A stretch of 64,000 bases of DNA from Owenia fusiformis (Eukaryota; Annelida; Polychaeta; Sabellida; Oweniidae): assembly GCA_903813345.2 (NCBI GenBank), contig CAIIXF020000011.1:20381754-20445753 (forward strand). Reading direction: 5' to 3'. Shown one piece after another: positions 41,001 to 56,000 of the stretch; positions within the stretch are counted from its first letter, which is position 1, and each line of letters starts with the position of its first letter. The notes beneath the pieces were generated by a model that did no database searches, was not told where the DNA came from, and was given only the letters and a program-made list of their open reading frames with translations. The translations under genes were made by a program, and so were the position numbers.

Positions 41001-44000
41001 TCCAACGTTCATTTTTCCTTGAAATAGATTTATACGTTCTTGTATCAAACCTCTTCAAATGCTAACTCCTCTCATTTTACTTATTTTGTATGAAGAATAA
41101 ATTAATTCAATGAATTCAATGAGAATGTGTAAATTAACATGCCAAAAGTTCATTTTACCAAGTCATCACAGTGGCATGGGGTTATTAGGTAAGGCAAATC
41201 TGTAACACCATGGGGGGAGCAAAAATGCTTAAAGCCACGGCCCTCCACAATTATGTATGAATTTAAATATAATTTATCATGCAAATAAAAACAATTAACC
41301 TGAAGTCTGTGATAATATATTACCATCTTGCAGGAACAATGCTTTTACATTTTTCGTATTCTGACGTTGCCCAAAAGTACATGCACATTAATTGCACTCA
41401 AGAGACATTTATTGCTGGTCTTGAGGATTATGTACAACTATGTGGGGGCCTATAGAGGGGGTCAATTATTAGGTTCATGTACCAAACTAGTGATCACTGT
41501 GACATTGATTTACCTCTGCAACTATGTCATGTTTGATTGCCCTAGAAATGCAAAGGCAGCAACACTTTAGATCAAATATTTATTTTAAGTAATTAGTGTC
41601 ATATCTGTCGACTTTTGTGGACAAATGTAATATAAGATGTATCTGTATTATTAGAGGAAAATTCAAAGGGAAACATTTGAAAACTTAAAACAATGTAAAA
41701 ATCACAATATCTTTTATGATTTAAATTTTTACTTAGCATTCATTCCTTGCTTTTGTCATTTTGACATCATTTCCTAAGCATAACATGGCAAAATAAAAAA
41801 AAACAGAAAGGAGCACATAGGTTATCGCAAACAGTTTCAGAAGGTTATATCTTGGATTATGACTATTTTCTGACAATGAAGACAGGTTTATCTTTTAGAT
41901 CAATTCATTATCTCAAAGAAAATTATATACAGTAATAATAAAGTCAAACAAACTCGGAGATATTTAACTAGCAATCAACCCATCAACACACTTTTTCAAA
42001 GATGTTGACCCAATTTTCACCAAAAATGCAATCATTTTTTACAATGTTTAATGTATAACTATTCTTTATTTTGATGTATCAAATAGTTCTTGAAAGAAAA
42101 ACTTAATTAGGTCAACATTTTTGAAAAAGTATGTTGATTGGTCCATTGCGCCTATAGGTCTGATTAACTAAATTATCATTATATATACTTTTCCTGAAGA
42201 TAATGAATGGATCTAAAAGATACACCCATGTTCATGATCAGAAAATATTCATAATTCAAGTTAGAATCGTTTGAAATCGTTTGAAATTGTTTGCGATAAC
42301 CTACATGCTCCTTTGCTAGCTTCATGATTTTGATGTTCCTGTGAATCTTATTCTCAAATAGTCATACATTTACCAATATCAGTTGATTTTCTAATATCAG
42401 TTGTTTGCTGATGTCAGTTGTTTGCTAATATGAGCTGATTGTAAATATCAGTCGACTGCTAATATCAACTGGTTGCCAATATTGATTAGCTGCCAATATC
42501 AGTTGATTGGGCAGTATAAGTTGACTGCCAATACTAATTGGTTGCTAATATCAATTGATTGCTAATATCACTTGATTGCTAACTAAAGTTTATTTTGTTT
42601 TAGTGATGCAGTTGTACCATGGAGAACAAAACCAATCAAAATGGCTGACATTGCACAGTTGAAACTTGTGGGACTGTGTCGTCCTCGGGGACGTCGTGTA
42701 GAATACATGGTGCCTCCATCTATACAAGAAGTAAGTATGTCATGTCAAATTGTTAAAGTGTGTATTATTTAGACAGAACATTGGGTTAGATCTACTGTAA
42801 TAGTTTATAAAAGAGTGGCCGGAAAGATGAGAAAAACAACAAAAATTGTTGGATGTTGCGGCAGTTGCCCCTTTTAAAGTATAGTAATAATTCAGATGAC
42901 ACAATGCATTGTGGGTATGAATTATTATTGATCTTCTAAATAATTTATTGTGGTGAAGTGATCTGAAGCAGAAGGTCAATTGTCCCTAATTGAATATCAA
43001 GGTTTTACAATAGAAACTGTGGTAAGTCATTTTCCCTCTTAGTATCGCACTTTGATTATCATACTGTGTGATATTTATCAATGTGTGTCTTATTGTTTGT
43101 TTGTTGATTTGTTTGTTTTTTTGATTTTTTGTTTGCAAGTATCAGTGCTTTGCTATTATGCATAGGGAAATATCTCCAAAAGTATATGGAAAATGTGGCT
43201 TTAAGTCCCTTAGGATACTAAAATTAAGATTCAAGAATTTTGTAGGCTTCATTCAGTATAATGTTATAAATTGTTTAAAAGTCTAACAATTTGATATATG
43301 GCAAGTATATTTGTTTGCATCTCAAGAAATATCTTGTTAAAACATACATGATGGGTCAAAACTCAAAATGCTTGTTAAACATAAAGCATTTTGTTTCACA
43401 ATAGACTGACGTCAATACTTCATAGACCAATAAACTATCTTGATGTTAACATCAATTAAGTCCTATTCTTTAAAATGAAATTGCATCCTGTTTCTGTCTT
43501 TTTGAATTTCAAAACAATGTTTTTGTTGATTTATTTCCAATTCTAACAATGTTGATTTTAAACATTTCTATTTCCTTGTTGATTTATTTTTATCTGCAGG
43601 TGTGTTTTGTGTTCAAATGAAAGTCTGAGCAAAGTGTGCGTTTTGTATGGGAGCTTTGTTTGTCTTAATTATGGTCCTAAGATCTAAAGAGATCAGATGA
43701 TCTAAAGTCAGATGACGTATGCAGGTCCGTTCAAAGGTCACACATCAGATATGAATGTTCAACATTAATTTTTATTCTTTGATTATAACATTCAGACTTT
43801 GCGTGTATGACATCCCATTGTGCATATTATCCAAATAATGTGAACCAATATACCAAAAAAACGTGTCGCCTTAGGAATAGGACGGAACCACTATTGTTCC
43901 CCCTATTGTTCAAGTCAATAAAGTAAGATATAAGCCTTCAAAACGAGTAGAACTAAATCTCTGAGAACAGACCTCGCAAGGTGGTGATACTATTGTTTAC

Positions 44001-47000
44001 ATTTATCTGCAAAATCTGTTCAATAACTAGAAAAAAGTATATACATTTTTCTTCATGCACTCATGTGTTACTGTAAAATGTTTAAGTAAAATCTGTCCAA
44101 TCTGAATGCCACTCGGAATGACAAAAGATGTTTCAATTAGCATGTGTTTACATTCTGAGGTTTTTGCACGAAGAAACCTATGAAAGATTAAAAAAATGAG
44201 ATGCCAATAAAGCATTAATACTGAGATATGTTCAGGTACTAGGTGTATGGATATACATGTTATACTTGTATTATTGTACAGTAAAATCTGCTGAATCCTA
44301 ATGCCTCTCGGACAGGCAAAAAGTGGATTAACAGGTGTTGTCATTTCAACGTTTTTCATTAGTCAATGGGAGAAAAAAGTAGAACGGAGAAAAAGTGTTC
44401 AGATTAGGAGGTGTATAGATAAGAGTTAGAGAGGTGTTCAGAAATACAAGTTTCACTGCACTTGTTTATCAACATCAATTTTTCTATCACAAAACATCAT
44501 TGTTAAACATCAGAGTTTATCACTGCAGTCATGTAAGATTTTTTGCTGCCTCCCCCTCCCAAATACAGTGAAACCTGCAAAGTGGAACACCTCTGTAAGT
44601 GGAACACTAACATTAGTTGAACATTTTTCAAAATCCTGCAACCTATTTTTTCTTATTATTAAATGAGCCTCTTATATCTTATCTATCCTCTCTATCTGTG
44701 GAATACCTCCCAAGTGGAACATTTTAGAGGTACAAAGTGTGTTTCACTTACAAAGGTTTACTGTAGTTACTAAATGAATTCACATTCATTGTAACATTGA
44801 ATAATGCATTGCATTGTTTTTTGTAAAATGAAAGAACTGCAAATATTTACCCCAACCCCTACCCAATTCTATATATAGGTCATAAGTGATGAATTCCATT
44901 AATTGTTTTAGGTTTTGTATGAAATGTAGATATTTACCCCTATTACAAAACTCAGTGTTCATGAATATACAGGTTACCCATTTATTTATTTAGAACATTT
45001 ATATTCTAATCTTAATTTATTTTAAACAATATCCCAATGCTTTTTATATTGCTTTTTCGTTTAGCTTTACATTCAATGAAGTTCAGACTAATAAATATTT
45101 CACTGAAAATAACTTGAGTTTGTACTTTTAAAATCATAAGATTTTACTTCATATATATCACTCATATTTTTGCCAATTCTAAAGTTTGAGGATATGCCAA
45201 TAATTTCAAATACATACTTGTTGGAATTTATGATTTTCAAATTCTATGGAATTTGATATATTATGTCAAAAATCTTAAAAACATAGAATTTTTATTGTAA
45301 ATATACCCTTATTGTTTTTTGTATTTACTCTACTCTGATTTATGATACTTGGACCCCCTAAATGGTACAATTGAATTCGTTTAGCCATATATCACTAAAA
45401 AAACACTTGAAAAATGAACTATATAAGAAGTAGATTGTTACATCTTTAGTCCATTTAATGAACTGACAGAAGATCATTTCATAAAGAATCGAAGAATTTT
45501 AGATGATGTTTTATTCGGCGAGTTTTTTGATCGTTTTTGCTGTTTGCGCTCATGGCTTCTCATTCCAGAAAAGACAAACTGATGGTATGTTGGATATTTT
45601 TGAAATATTTCTTTTATTTTTATGGATATTTTTTACATCATCTTCAAAATGTTTTTTTTCTGCCTTGTTTGACTGAATATTTCAAAGTCAGTTTTTGATT
45701 AATATGAAACTATGTACATTTTATGTTATTTTTACTACATAGCAAAAAGCATCTTATTAAACACTCGTGGAAGTGAAAATGTACATGACTAGTCTTATTT
45801 TAAATGGGGACAAGGTCTTATATAAATGATGATAGCCATTCTTAAACCTCAATGAGAATTGGGTTAGGTAAAAATTGCTAGGAAAGCTAGGAAGTCTTTT
45901 TAGTAAAGAAATTGATATTATAAATATATCCCTAATTATTTTGAAATTTGTAGATGCAAAGTGGATAGATATTCCTGGAGCATGCTTGTATATGGACAAC
46001 ATAGAAATCCTTAAGCCTGTTGATACTATGGATGCATGTAAGAAGCTTTGCGAAGATGAGTCAGAATTTACATGCATGTCCGTTGACTACAATGCTGGAG
46101 CCAAACAGTGTCAATTGCAGGAGAAATACTCAGTAAATGGCCAAATGAGTGACCCTTGCCATGCTGGACCTGCATGGAGCTATGCTGAGATTTCTGTTGA
46201 AGGTATTTTTTTTGTTAATTAACATTTCACATTTTGTTTATCAAAACTGATAAGAAATGAAACTTTATTCAAATATTCTTCAAATTGAAAGCACCATAAA
46301 ATTCACACCCATTTTTGCACTGATTGCTTATTCTTTTCTTTTGTTTTTAGGGACAATAGATATTTCTGTAGATAATGGATATGATTTGTTTGTGGATGGG
46401 GTCAAGTTAGGATCTGCCAAGGATTGGAGAAATGCAGAGCGATACACAATTGACTATCCACAGAATGCGCAAGTGATTGCCGTTAAAGGTATGTACACTG
46501 TACAATTTATAAAATGTATACCTGTTCATTTCATAAGGCAATATCAAAATATTCAAACTAAGTGTACTGTTTTTAAGACATTCATGATAAGAAACTCCTC
46601 CAATTATATCCAGTGTAGTGTATACTCCACAATGACTTAATATTAATTACTGGCCAACAAACATCCATTTCTAACTTACTATCATTATTTGTATAATTGA
46701 ACTTGAAAGTTTAATTGATGATGAACGTTCTGATTAGTTTACCTGGCACTTATGATCTTGATACTTGACCTCACACAAAATAATTGGGGCTATCAAGAAG
46801 ATATTTTCTCCTCAAGTCACTTTGCTTATCTATATTTTAAGGTATAGTTTCATTGTCACAGTAATTGTTCATATTGTTAAACTCTGACTGATTAATACCT
46901 CAAAATTATTTTTGACATATTTCCTGTAAAATCCTGTAAGTCAGACCAGTCATTTGTAATTTGTTAATGATGAGTTTTTTTGTCAACTTTTGATGTATGG

Positions 47001-50000
47001 CACTGTATTATTAAATGTATTTATTTATTTATTTATTTATTTATTTGCCAACACTTTTATAACAGTGGCACATGGATTATTATCCAGTGCGGCTACATAC
47101 AACTATACAATATGAATAGAATACAAAGTCATGTATAATTTCTTTAAAACCATGTTGCATTTACTAAAATAATCAAAGACATAAATCTCTGGGCTTGTAC
47201 ACTTGGGTTAAAAAGCGTTTTACAATGCTATCAAATAATCTAAAATAGTCTTGCCCCCATTTTGAAAAAGTCTCATCACCAAGAATAAAGGTCAATTTTT
47301 CAGTCAGATTGCCCTTAATGAAATCAGAAAATAAATCGGAGGGACATTGCTTACAAACAGTGTGGAAAAAGGATTCACGTTCTTCTTTAAAATGTTCACA
47401 CAGCAGCAACCTATGCTGTAAGTCTTCATGTACATTCAAACTACAAAGTTTGCATTTGCCATCACTTTTGCCCCATACAGAGTAATTGGATTCAAGGCAA
47501 AAATTGTCGGTTCTTGCAAGAAATTTGAGTCTAGAACCATAAAAATCAAAGTCTTGTTTTAGATAATTTTCTTGGTATGGATGGTTCTTAAAGGTGGAAT
47601 AAGTATTTAGAGATTTATAATGGGAAATGTCATCAATAAAATTAGTGGTGCGTTCCTGTCTACAAATGCCTTCATAGGTATTGTACCACTCACAGTCATC
47701 TCGAAAAAGAACGCCATCAAGGCCCCTCTTGATTAAAATAGACTTTATGTTAGACACATATTTCCAAGGGGCTTCATTACCTTCACCATGTTGGTTTATC
47801 AAATGAGTTAAAACCTTATGGGGTAGGGATGAATGGGCTAGGTCAAACTTTAGGTATTTAAAGTAGGCAATTTGTCGTTTTTCAATTGTGAGGTCAATGG
47901 GAGTCCAACCGAGATCTCCCAATAAGGCTGGTCTTGCGGGTTTACACTTTAATTGTAGAACAGCTTGCGCTGCTCTGTATTGTATTGACTTCATCAGAGC
48001 TATGTTACTTTTGGTAAGTGTCCATATAGAACATCCAGATAAAATTGCAGACTCAATCATAGAGTGATATATTGTTTTTTCCGAAATTTACTCTCTTAAC
48101 ATTGCAATGTTTAGTAAGAGTTGATGATAGGTACCCATTTAACATTCGTGATTTCTTAGATACATGTACATCAATGTGATGAGAATCTTTTAAATTCCTG
48201 TGGAAAAAGTTTCCCAGGTATTTATATACATTAACTTCAGAGAGTTTTAGGTCGCCAAATTTCCACAGTTTAGTTGAATCAACTTTTTTTCCAATGACCA
48301 TTACCTTTGATTTCTTTTTGCTAAACTTAAAGCCCCACTTTATTCCAAATCTGTTAACAACGTTCAGAAGGAGTTCAAGGTCTTTACCAGATTCAGCAGT
48401 TAGGACAATATCGTCAGCAAAGAGCAAACATGGGATTTTGAAGTTCTCAAAAGGGAGCCCTGTGTCAACCGATTTTAGGGAGTCCTCTAGGTCACTCATG
48501 ACAACTATAAACAAGGTTGGGGAGAGGATACAGCCCTGCTTGACTCCGGTTTCAGAGTCAAACCAGTCTGTGGAATTTTGTCCAAAAATTACCTTATTTT
48601 GAACATTATTATATAATTCTTTCAAGACACGCCATAATTTACCCTGGATACCCTTTTCCCATAGTTTAATAAATAATAAGTCTCTATCTAACACGTCAAA
48701 AGCTTTTGAAATATCAATAAATGATAAATATGTTTTAAGACGTTTCGATTTTCTAAGAGAACATAGACCTTTCAGAGTGAAGACATGATTTTCAAGTCTC
48801 TTACCCTTCTGGAAGGCTCCTTGGAGGTTTCCGAGAAGACCATTTTGTTGAAGGAAGTTCATAATTTTTGATTCCAGAAGGCCAGAAAAGAGTTTGTAAA
48901 TATTGGATGTAATGGTAATACCTCTGTAGTTATCAATGACTTCAGGATCATTTTCTTTGTGAAGTGGTTTAAGTAAGCCTTGCTTCCATTCATTTGGGAT
49001 GGCTTCATGGTGCTTTATGAATGAAAATAAATGGAAAAGAGGTTCTGCAATAAAATTCTTACAATTCTTTAAAAATTCATTTGGGATCTGATCGATGCCA
49101 GAGGCTTTACCATTTTTCAAGTTGGATATAAGTAATTTTATGTCTACTACATTAATGGGAATGTTAGAGAGGGCATTTTCAGATATATCGTTTAAAGTTT
49201 CCAATGATGCAACCTTTGCTGCATTACCATCAGAGCTAGTTTTAGGGTTTTTATTATTAATGCCAACATTTTTCCAGTAATTCAATAACGTTTCTTGAAC
49301 TTTCTTAGGGTCAGTAATAATAAGCTCGGGATTTTCAGGGTCTTTAATTTGAATAGGGTAATTGCTTCGTTTGTTGAACATGGTTAGGGTTCTCCAGAAG
49401 CTTCTGGATGATGCAGTTTTGTTTTTAGCATTTAAGGTTATTACTTTAATGTGATTTTTAACATATTTTTCTTTGATCTTCAAAGAAACCTGTTTTTTCC
49501 TTTCAATATAAGTGTCCCATAGTTCCTGTAGAACATTGGGGTTGGCAGATTTTGACTTTGACCAGTACCTATAAAAACGATTGGCTTCTTTTCTACTGTA
49601 TATAAGATCTTTGATTTCATCATCCCAAAAACTTCGACAATCACTAGAAACAGATTTTACACCTACTGACTTAGTTCCAGCGTTTAGAACTTTAGATTTC
49701 CATGAGGACCATATACTTTCAACATCATTAAATTGACTGGTGTCCCATTCCATAAATTCATTTTTAATGCAACGTTCAAAGTGTTTCCAGTTCGTTGAGT
49801 CTTTAATATCCCATTTAGTAAAGGTAGTACATTTTGGTTTTAAAGCAGGGTCAGGTTTGGATTGTTTGGATGAAACATTAACTATAATAGAGTTGTGGTC
49901 ACTGCCTATTGAAAATAACTTGTCTTCATCTACCACCATTTTATCAAAGATAGTTAAAAAGTTTTGGTTAGCAAGGGCATAGTCGATTACAGAGGACTGG

Positions 50001-53000
50001 TCATTTCTAGACCATGTAGTTACGCCATCACATGATTTTGACAGGTTTAAAATATGCAAGTCAGAGACATTACAAAAGTCCTCCAGCAAGTCCCCATTAG
50101 GACTTTTTTGACCAAAATGTCTGAAAGATTCAAAATATATTGTTTGCAGGGATGGACTGGGGAGTTGCAGCTGGAATAATCCTCTCTTTCCGTTATGGTG
50201 ATGTCCTTGTTAATACTGACAGTAGCTGGAAGTGTACGGCTGAATCTGTAGACGCATCATGGAATCAACCTGGATTTGATGATAGGTAAGGTTATCGCTT
50301 TAATATCAAAAACATGAAGATCTTTTGTAGAATGTGCAATATTATAGTTAAGCTGATTGGGTGTAATTGGGACACACCTTTGGCTATCCGGATTTAAATT
50401 GTTTTTAATAACTACCCCAACATTTCCGTTGGGGAAACTAAATACAAGTTCATATGATGAATTTCAATTTCTAGAATTTCAATATCTATAGGAATATGTC
50501 ATTATAAAAATATAAGTTTTTGCTTCAAACTTGGTGCCAAAATGTCACACTAAATCTCAGTAAGCCCAAACTCAACCTAAAATGCCACAATGTGGACAGT
50601 TATGTCTACAATTCAACACCTTGATAATTTGCTGTATACTTTTGGCAAAAAGGAAAATTTCCTAAAATGAAATAATTTAAAAGATTATTAAAAGTTGCAC
50701 TATTTATGTATTAGTCAAATTAATTTTATGTAGAAAGTTTTTAGACACATTTTTAGATCTCCTGTTTATATTTATTTTCATGTACAGTACATGGCCTGAA
50801 GCAAAAGAATATAGTACAAACCGTGATGACACCTATGTGAAGTTGAAGAATGGGCAGCCTTGGTGGCCCCTAATTGACCCAGCAGCAATAATTATTTGGA
50901 CTGGCAATGGCATTAAAGATAGTGAAGTTTATTGCAGAAAAAGTAAGAATATTTGTAATAATTTTCAGGAATTCTGTTGTTTTTCAAGCTTTTATTTTTC
51001 ACTTTCTAGCCACAATTGTAAAATGTTGAGCGTTTTTGCAAAGGATGCATTTAAGGTTTGGGTCACTTATGCAGAAAGGAATGGCTAGTTGCAGTAAATG
51101 ACCTATATAATTCACATAGATACAGTAAATTTTCTTTAACATTACTACAGGATTCATCTTTATTTTTCAGCTTTGAAAGCCCCAGCTCCATCTCCAAGTA
51201 AGTATATTTTTATATACTTGTAATGTAATCTTGCACAGAATTGGTAAATCACCATAATAATGTGCGTGCAAAATTAACAATAAACCCCTACTGTTTAGGG
51301 AATGTCTAAGGTATGTGTGGGCTAAATATCTATTAATTCTGTTATTTGTAGAGAAAGACTGGGAGGATATTCCAGGTGCTTGTTTATATATGAACAATAA
51401 ACGAATCATAAAGTCTGTTGATACTATGATATTATAAATATATCCCTAATTATTTTGAAATTTGTAGATGCAAAGTGGATAGATATTCCTGGAGCATGCT
51501 TGTATATGGACAACATAGAAATCCTTAAGCCTGTTGATACTATGGATGCATGTAAGATACTTTGCGAGGATGAGTCAGAATTTACATGCATGTCCATTGA
51601 CTACAATGCTGGAGCCAAACAGTGTCAATTGCAGGAGAAATACTCAAGAAATGGCCAAATGAGTGACCCTTGCCATGCAGGGCCTGCATGGAGCTATGCT
51701 GAGATTTCTGTTGAAGGTATTTTTTATTATTGAAATTCATAAATATTTAAGCACATGTGCCAAAGGGAGATATTTGTCTTGCTTAAAAGTAAAACTGAGA
51801 GAAAACATATAATATTATGATTTTAAGATATATTCTGGAACAGCCCTAAAAAATAAGTATTTATTTCAAATGCCAAAATTATTGAATGCCAAAATTTATA
51901 TTTCTCAAAAGTGAAATTACCTCAAGCTAGAATAAGTTAACATTCGCTGACATGAACTCTTGGTTTTTATGGTTAGTTACTTATTATGGTTAGTTACTTA
52001 TATAAACTTGTTATGAACAACATAAATCCTGTAATTTAATTCATTTGTTTACTCCACAGGAACCATTGATATTGCTGCTGATGATGCATATGATCTGTTT
52101 GTGGATGGGGTTCAATTAGGATCTGCAAAGAACTGGAGAAAGGCAGAACAATACACATTTGACTCTGCACAGAGTGTACAAGTGATTGCTGTTAAAGGTA
52201 TGTGCATTGTATTAGGCCATCAGCCTTGGGGGTTGGTCGGTATCAAATCAGGGGAATAATCACCATAGTGATTTTTGGGAAGGTGGAGACCTATTGAGTA
52301 AGATTTAATGTGATAGCATTACCACAGTGGTAGCTAAATGGGTGTTATCACCCATTTTTCAAAATGGCCGCCAGTGTATGTGTTACAATATAAGAGTGGG
52401 TGTATCTAAGCAGACTGAGATGCAAAAACTGTGGTTAACTGATTAATCACTATGATGATTATTCCTCTAACTTGATACCGATAACCTAAATTTTGGGGCG
52501 AAGCTGATGGACTATATAGTCTGTCAGTTTGTTCAGCTGTTTAAGGTAGTTCTTGTCATAACTAATCATTTGACAATCATGTCTTGTCTAGAAATAAAAT
52601 TGAGATAAGCCTGGACAATAGTAATAGGTAGTTTAAGTATTGAAGAATGTACATCTAGTGCAATTAATATATTATTTAAAAGGGAAAACATAACAATCAA
52701 CAAATAAGAGGTAAAATAAGGAAAGTGAATCTAAATATAATACATTCTTTTAATTCTTTTAATAATTCTTTTGCAGGTATGGACTTATATACGGTTGTAT
52801 CTGGGATAATTCTCTCCTTCCGATATGACGATGTACTTGTCAATACAGATAGCAGCTGGAAATGTTTCTTTGGAACTGTTGATCCAACATGGAATCAACC
52901 TGGATTTGATGATAGGTAATGTTGAAGATGATGATGTATTAACACTGGTTCTAACTAAACATTACACCAAAATTATAAGAATAAATGGAAGTGAGATTTA

Positions 53001-56000
53001 CAATTATATCCAGTTTTAAGAATATTAACCAACATTTGAGACATCCACTTTTATTTGTTGTGCAGTAATTGGCCCGCAGCAATAGAATACAGTACAAACC
53101 GTGATGACTCATATGTGAAGTTAAACAAAGAAGGACAGCCTTGGTGGCCTCTTGTTGACCAAGCAGCAAGAATGATTTGGACCAGCAATGGCTATAAAGA
53201 CAGCACAGTTTATTGCAGGAAAAGTAAGTTAACTCTTATGGTGTGTTATAAACAGATATTTCTGTTGTTCTGTTTTTTAAATGTTACAACATTATGTGAT
53301 TGCCAATAAGCAATTGTGGAAAAGAAATAGCTAGGTTTAGACATATATACAGAACAAACCTCAACAACACCATAATCTAATATGGAAAGAAACAATAACT
53401 TATACCTCTTCCCCCAACATCTGAGACAACACCACCAAGGCCCATTTCATTCATACTGAAGTCTTTACAATACATGTTGAAGAATAGATTTAAGGATTGA
53501 TAGCCAATACTCATAACATCAAAAATAGCTGTAGATACTCTAGTATTCATACAAGAAAGAGCATTCAGTCTCAAATGATGTGGGACAGACAAAATCCAGT
53601 CTTGAAGTCTGAAGCGTATCAATGGGTCTATTATATTTTAATCTATTATGATAAACCATCTCTATTTTGCAGATTTAAAAGCTCCAGCACCATCTCCAAG
53701 TGAGTATATTTTTGTATACTTGTGCTGTAATTATGAGTTAACTTGGTTAAAATCTTGTATAGAATTGGTGAATCACCATAATAATGTACATGGAAAATTA
53801 ACACGATACCACTACTGCTTAGGGTATGTCTAAGGTATGTGTGGGGTAAATATCTGTTAATTCTGTTATTTGTAGAGAAAGACTGGGTGGATATACCAGG
53901 TGCTTGTTTATATATGAACAATAAACGAATCATTAAGTCTGTTGATACTATGGACGCATGTAAGATACTTTGCGAAGATGAGTCAGAATTTACATGCATG
54001 TCCGTTGACTACAATGCTGGAGCCAAACAGTGTCAATTGCAGGAGAAATACTCTGGAAATAACCCAATCAATGACCCTTGCCATGCAGGGCCTGCATGGA
54101 GCTATACTGAGATTTCTGTTGAAGGTATTTTTGTTATTGAAATTCATATGATATTTGTCTTGCTTAAAAGTAGAACTGAGTACATATGATATAATGATTA
54201 TAAGATATATTCTGTTGTTATTCCAAAGTTATTGAATGCCAAAATTTATATTTTTCAAAAGTGAAATCACCTCAAGCTAGAATTAGTTAACATTCTCTGA
54301 CATGAACGCCTGGTTTTTAAACAAGTTGTCTTGGTTTATAAACTTATATAAACTTGTTTTAAATGAACAACATAAATCCTGTATTTATATGGTTATTCAC
54401 ATCCACCATTAGAATAATTATTTTACTTTAATTCATTTGTTTACTCCACAGGAACCATTGATATTGCTGCTGATGATGCATATGATCTGTTTGTGAATGG
54501 TGTCCAGTTAGGATCTGCAGAGAATTGGAGAAAGGCAGAACAATACACAGTTGACTCTGCACAGAGGGTACAAGTGATTGCTGTTAAAGGTATGTCCACG
54601 TTTTAGTATGTTAAGTGGGTCAAGCTAATAAAGGTAGTTTTTTTGTTGTTATTAATCATTTGACATTCATGTCACGTCTAGTTTGAAAGATAATCATATT
54701 ACATCAGAATATTGAATTATATTCTTGGACAATATTAAAAAGTTTATAAGTAGTATAAATATTGAAGTATATACATCAAGAGCAATTTATATATTTTTCC
54801 AAATGGATTGCACCACAATCAACAGAGGAAGAGGCAATTTTAGAAAACTAAATCCAAGTATCAGACATTAGCATGGTTCGTTTTGCAGGGATGGACTTAT
54901 ATAAGGTTGTATCTGGGATAATCCTCTCCTTCCGTTATGGTGATGTCCTTGTGAATACAGATAGCAGCTGGAAATGTTTCTTTGGAACTGTTGATCCATC
55001 CTGGAATCAACCTGGATTTGATGATAGGTAATGTTATAGCTAAATTGAAATGATATGAATTTAATATTTTCAGTAGAATATGAAATGTCATGTGCTACTT
55101 TAGAGAAACATGATGTACAATGTCATCTGGATAGCCATGGGTGTTGTACAGTAGTCATTTTTATAGAAACAGAGTAGGTTTCAACAAAGAGGAAATGCAT
55201 GTGCTTTGGTTATGAAAATATGTTAAGAAAGTCTAGGCTATGTGACATGCAATATAAATGTAATGTGTTCTGTATATATCAAAGCGTGGACCCAATTAAC
55301 CAACATTTGAGACATCCACTTTTATTTGTTGTGCAGTAATTGGCCCGCAGCAATAGAATACAGTACAAACCGTGATGATTCCTATGTGAAATTAAACAAA
55401 GAAGGACAGCCTTGGTGGCCTCTTGTTGACCAAGCAGCAATAATGATTTGGACCAGCAATAGCTATAAAGACAGCACAGTTTATTGCAGGAAAAGTAAGT
55501 TAACTCTTATGGTGTATGATTGAAAGAGATTTGTGTTGTTCTGTTTTTCAAATGTTTCAACAGGATTGTCAGAAAGCAATTTTGGAATAGAATGTGCAAA
55601 GAAGAAATGATTGGGGTAGTTAATGATTTTGTATGATACACTCGATATGAACATTTATATTTTTAACCTAGTTTTATCAGTAGTCTTTATTTTTCAGATT
55701 TGAAAGTAACTGGTACTGCAGATCCAACGAAAAAAACAACACCAGCACCTACTACACCTAAGCCAACACCTGCGCCCACTACACCTAAGCCAACTACTAA
55801 GACAACACCAAAGCCAGCTCCAGCTCCAAGTAAGAAATATTTTTATATACTGTAACTGTAGATGGATTCACTAAGGTTTATTTTTGACTAACTGTATCTT
55901 CTTTGAAAATCTCTCAAAATTAAGTGTACCGCTGCTCAGGGTGTGTTTTATTAGCTTTACTTGGTTTCTCACACAGACCTGGACTGTCAGTTATCTCTAG

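Noticed and set aside
43600-43625. A short terminal exon ending SMCR8 after exon 16
   Set aside because: It would drop conserved DENN sequence; the phase-0 exon at 57873 continues the SMCR8 alignment. It could still be a rare isoform.
47173-50089. Reverse transcriptase as part of an endogenous virus
   Set aside because: It has an apurinic-type endonuclease end, a FADD RT and a simple-repeat tail, with no LTR, gag, protease or envelope: a LINE.
51352-51467. Use of the acceptor at 51352 as the true start of the module 2 PAN exon
   Set aside because: The frame reaches TAA at the junction; the acceptor before 51468 gives a full 249-base exon in phase.
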